DNA of 40,739 nt, from contig CAKRFY010000025.1 of assembly GCA_934320895.1 (NCBI GenBank), positions 1 to 40,739 of the forward strand. Direction: 5' to 3'. This stretch comes from an uncultured Lachnospiraceae bacterium. GTDB lineage: Bacteria > Bacillota > Clostridia > Lachnospirales > Lachnospiraceae. Within the stretch, counting starts at the first letter, position 1, and each line of letters starts with the position of its first letter. The notes beneath the pieces are model-generated. The model made no database searches, was not told the origin of the DNA, and saw only the letters and a program-made list of their open reading frames with translations. Shown one piece after another: positions 40,731-40,739 of the stretch. Position numbers and translations under genes: made by a program.

Positions 40731-40739
40731 CGCGAAAGC

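Overview
The window is about 41 kb of low-GC Gram-positive chromosome, most likely from a butyrate-type gut Lachnospiraceae (Roseburia/Agathobacter/Butyrivibrio-like). This is inferred from an EtfA of the clostridial type, a monomeric [FeFe]-hydrogenase-like protein, a MecA adaptor, the yhbY-nadD-yqeK-rsfS block, a Firmicutes-type LexA box and an EndoA-type MazF next to alr. I saw no rRNA, tRNA, CRISPR array or transposase gene. Nearly all genes point rightwards; only a D-Ala-D-Ala carboxypeptidase and a UDP-sugar pyrophosphorylase are on the minus strand, and each faces its plus-strand neighbour across a shared terminator hairpin.

Layout. 1-933: 3' part of etfA. 961-4170: an accessory patch with strong palindromes, an AAA-ATPase/PD-(D/E)XK protein, and an AT-rich protein joining an FtsK-gamma-like domain, an Mrr nuclease and what looks like an FtsK-alpha fragment. 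4358-5860: [FeFe]-hydrogenase-like protein with a long leader. 6084-10528: uppP, a probable small RNA, mecA, a signal-peptidase-I homologue whose catalytic Ser and Lys positions hold Asn and Gln, and a membrane-anchored MutS-like ATPase. 10591-15056: a BofC-like membrane protein, two flavoproteins, a DUF896 protein and 5-formyl-THF cyclo-ligase. 15233-23470: HtrA protease, then the rpsO-pnp locus with a diguanylate cyclase between the two genes and an HD-GYP phosphodiesterase after them. 23506-28681: Gx transporter, TepA-like ClpP-fold protein, two tandem LytR-CpsA-Psr proteins and a DacF-like carboxypeptidase. 28879-32719: yhbY-nadD-yqeK-rsfS, lexA and holA. 32880-40607: a zinc-ribbon membrane protein, UDP-sugar pyrophosphorylase, a coiled-coil protein, acpS, nnr, alr, mazF and rlmH.

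Themes. Cell-envelope functions recur (UppP, LCP pair, DacF, Alr, HtrA, UDP-sugar pyrophosphorylase), as do RNA and ribosome functions (rpsO, pnp, yhbY, rsfS, rlmH, mazF) and proteolysis (MecA, HtrA, TepA, LexA). The intergenic DNA is rich in structured repeats: a roughly 33-nt hairpin family in four places, a roughly 44-nt hairpin family in two, a related palindrome pair, and a 78-bp tandem repeat between alr and mazF.

Most worth a second look: the dyad-less signal peptidase homologue; the FtsK-gamma/Mrr/FtsK-alpha protein; the mazF gene without mazE, preceded by structured tandem repeats; the promoter-hairpin-terminator unit ahead of mecA; and the dispersed hairpin families.
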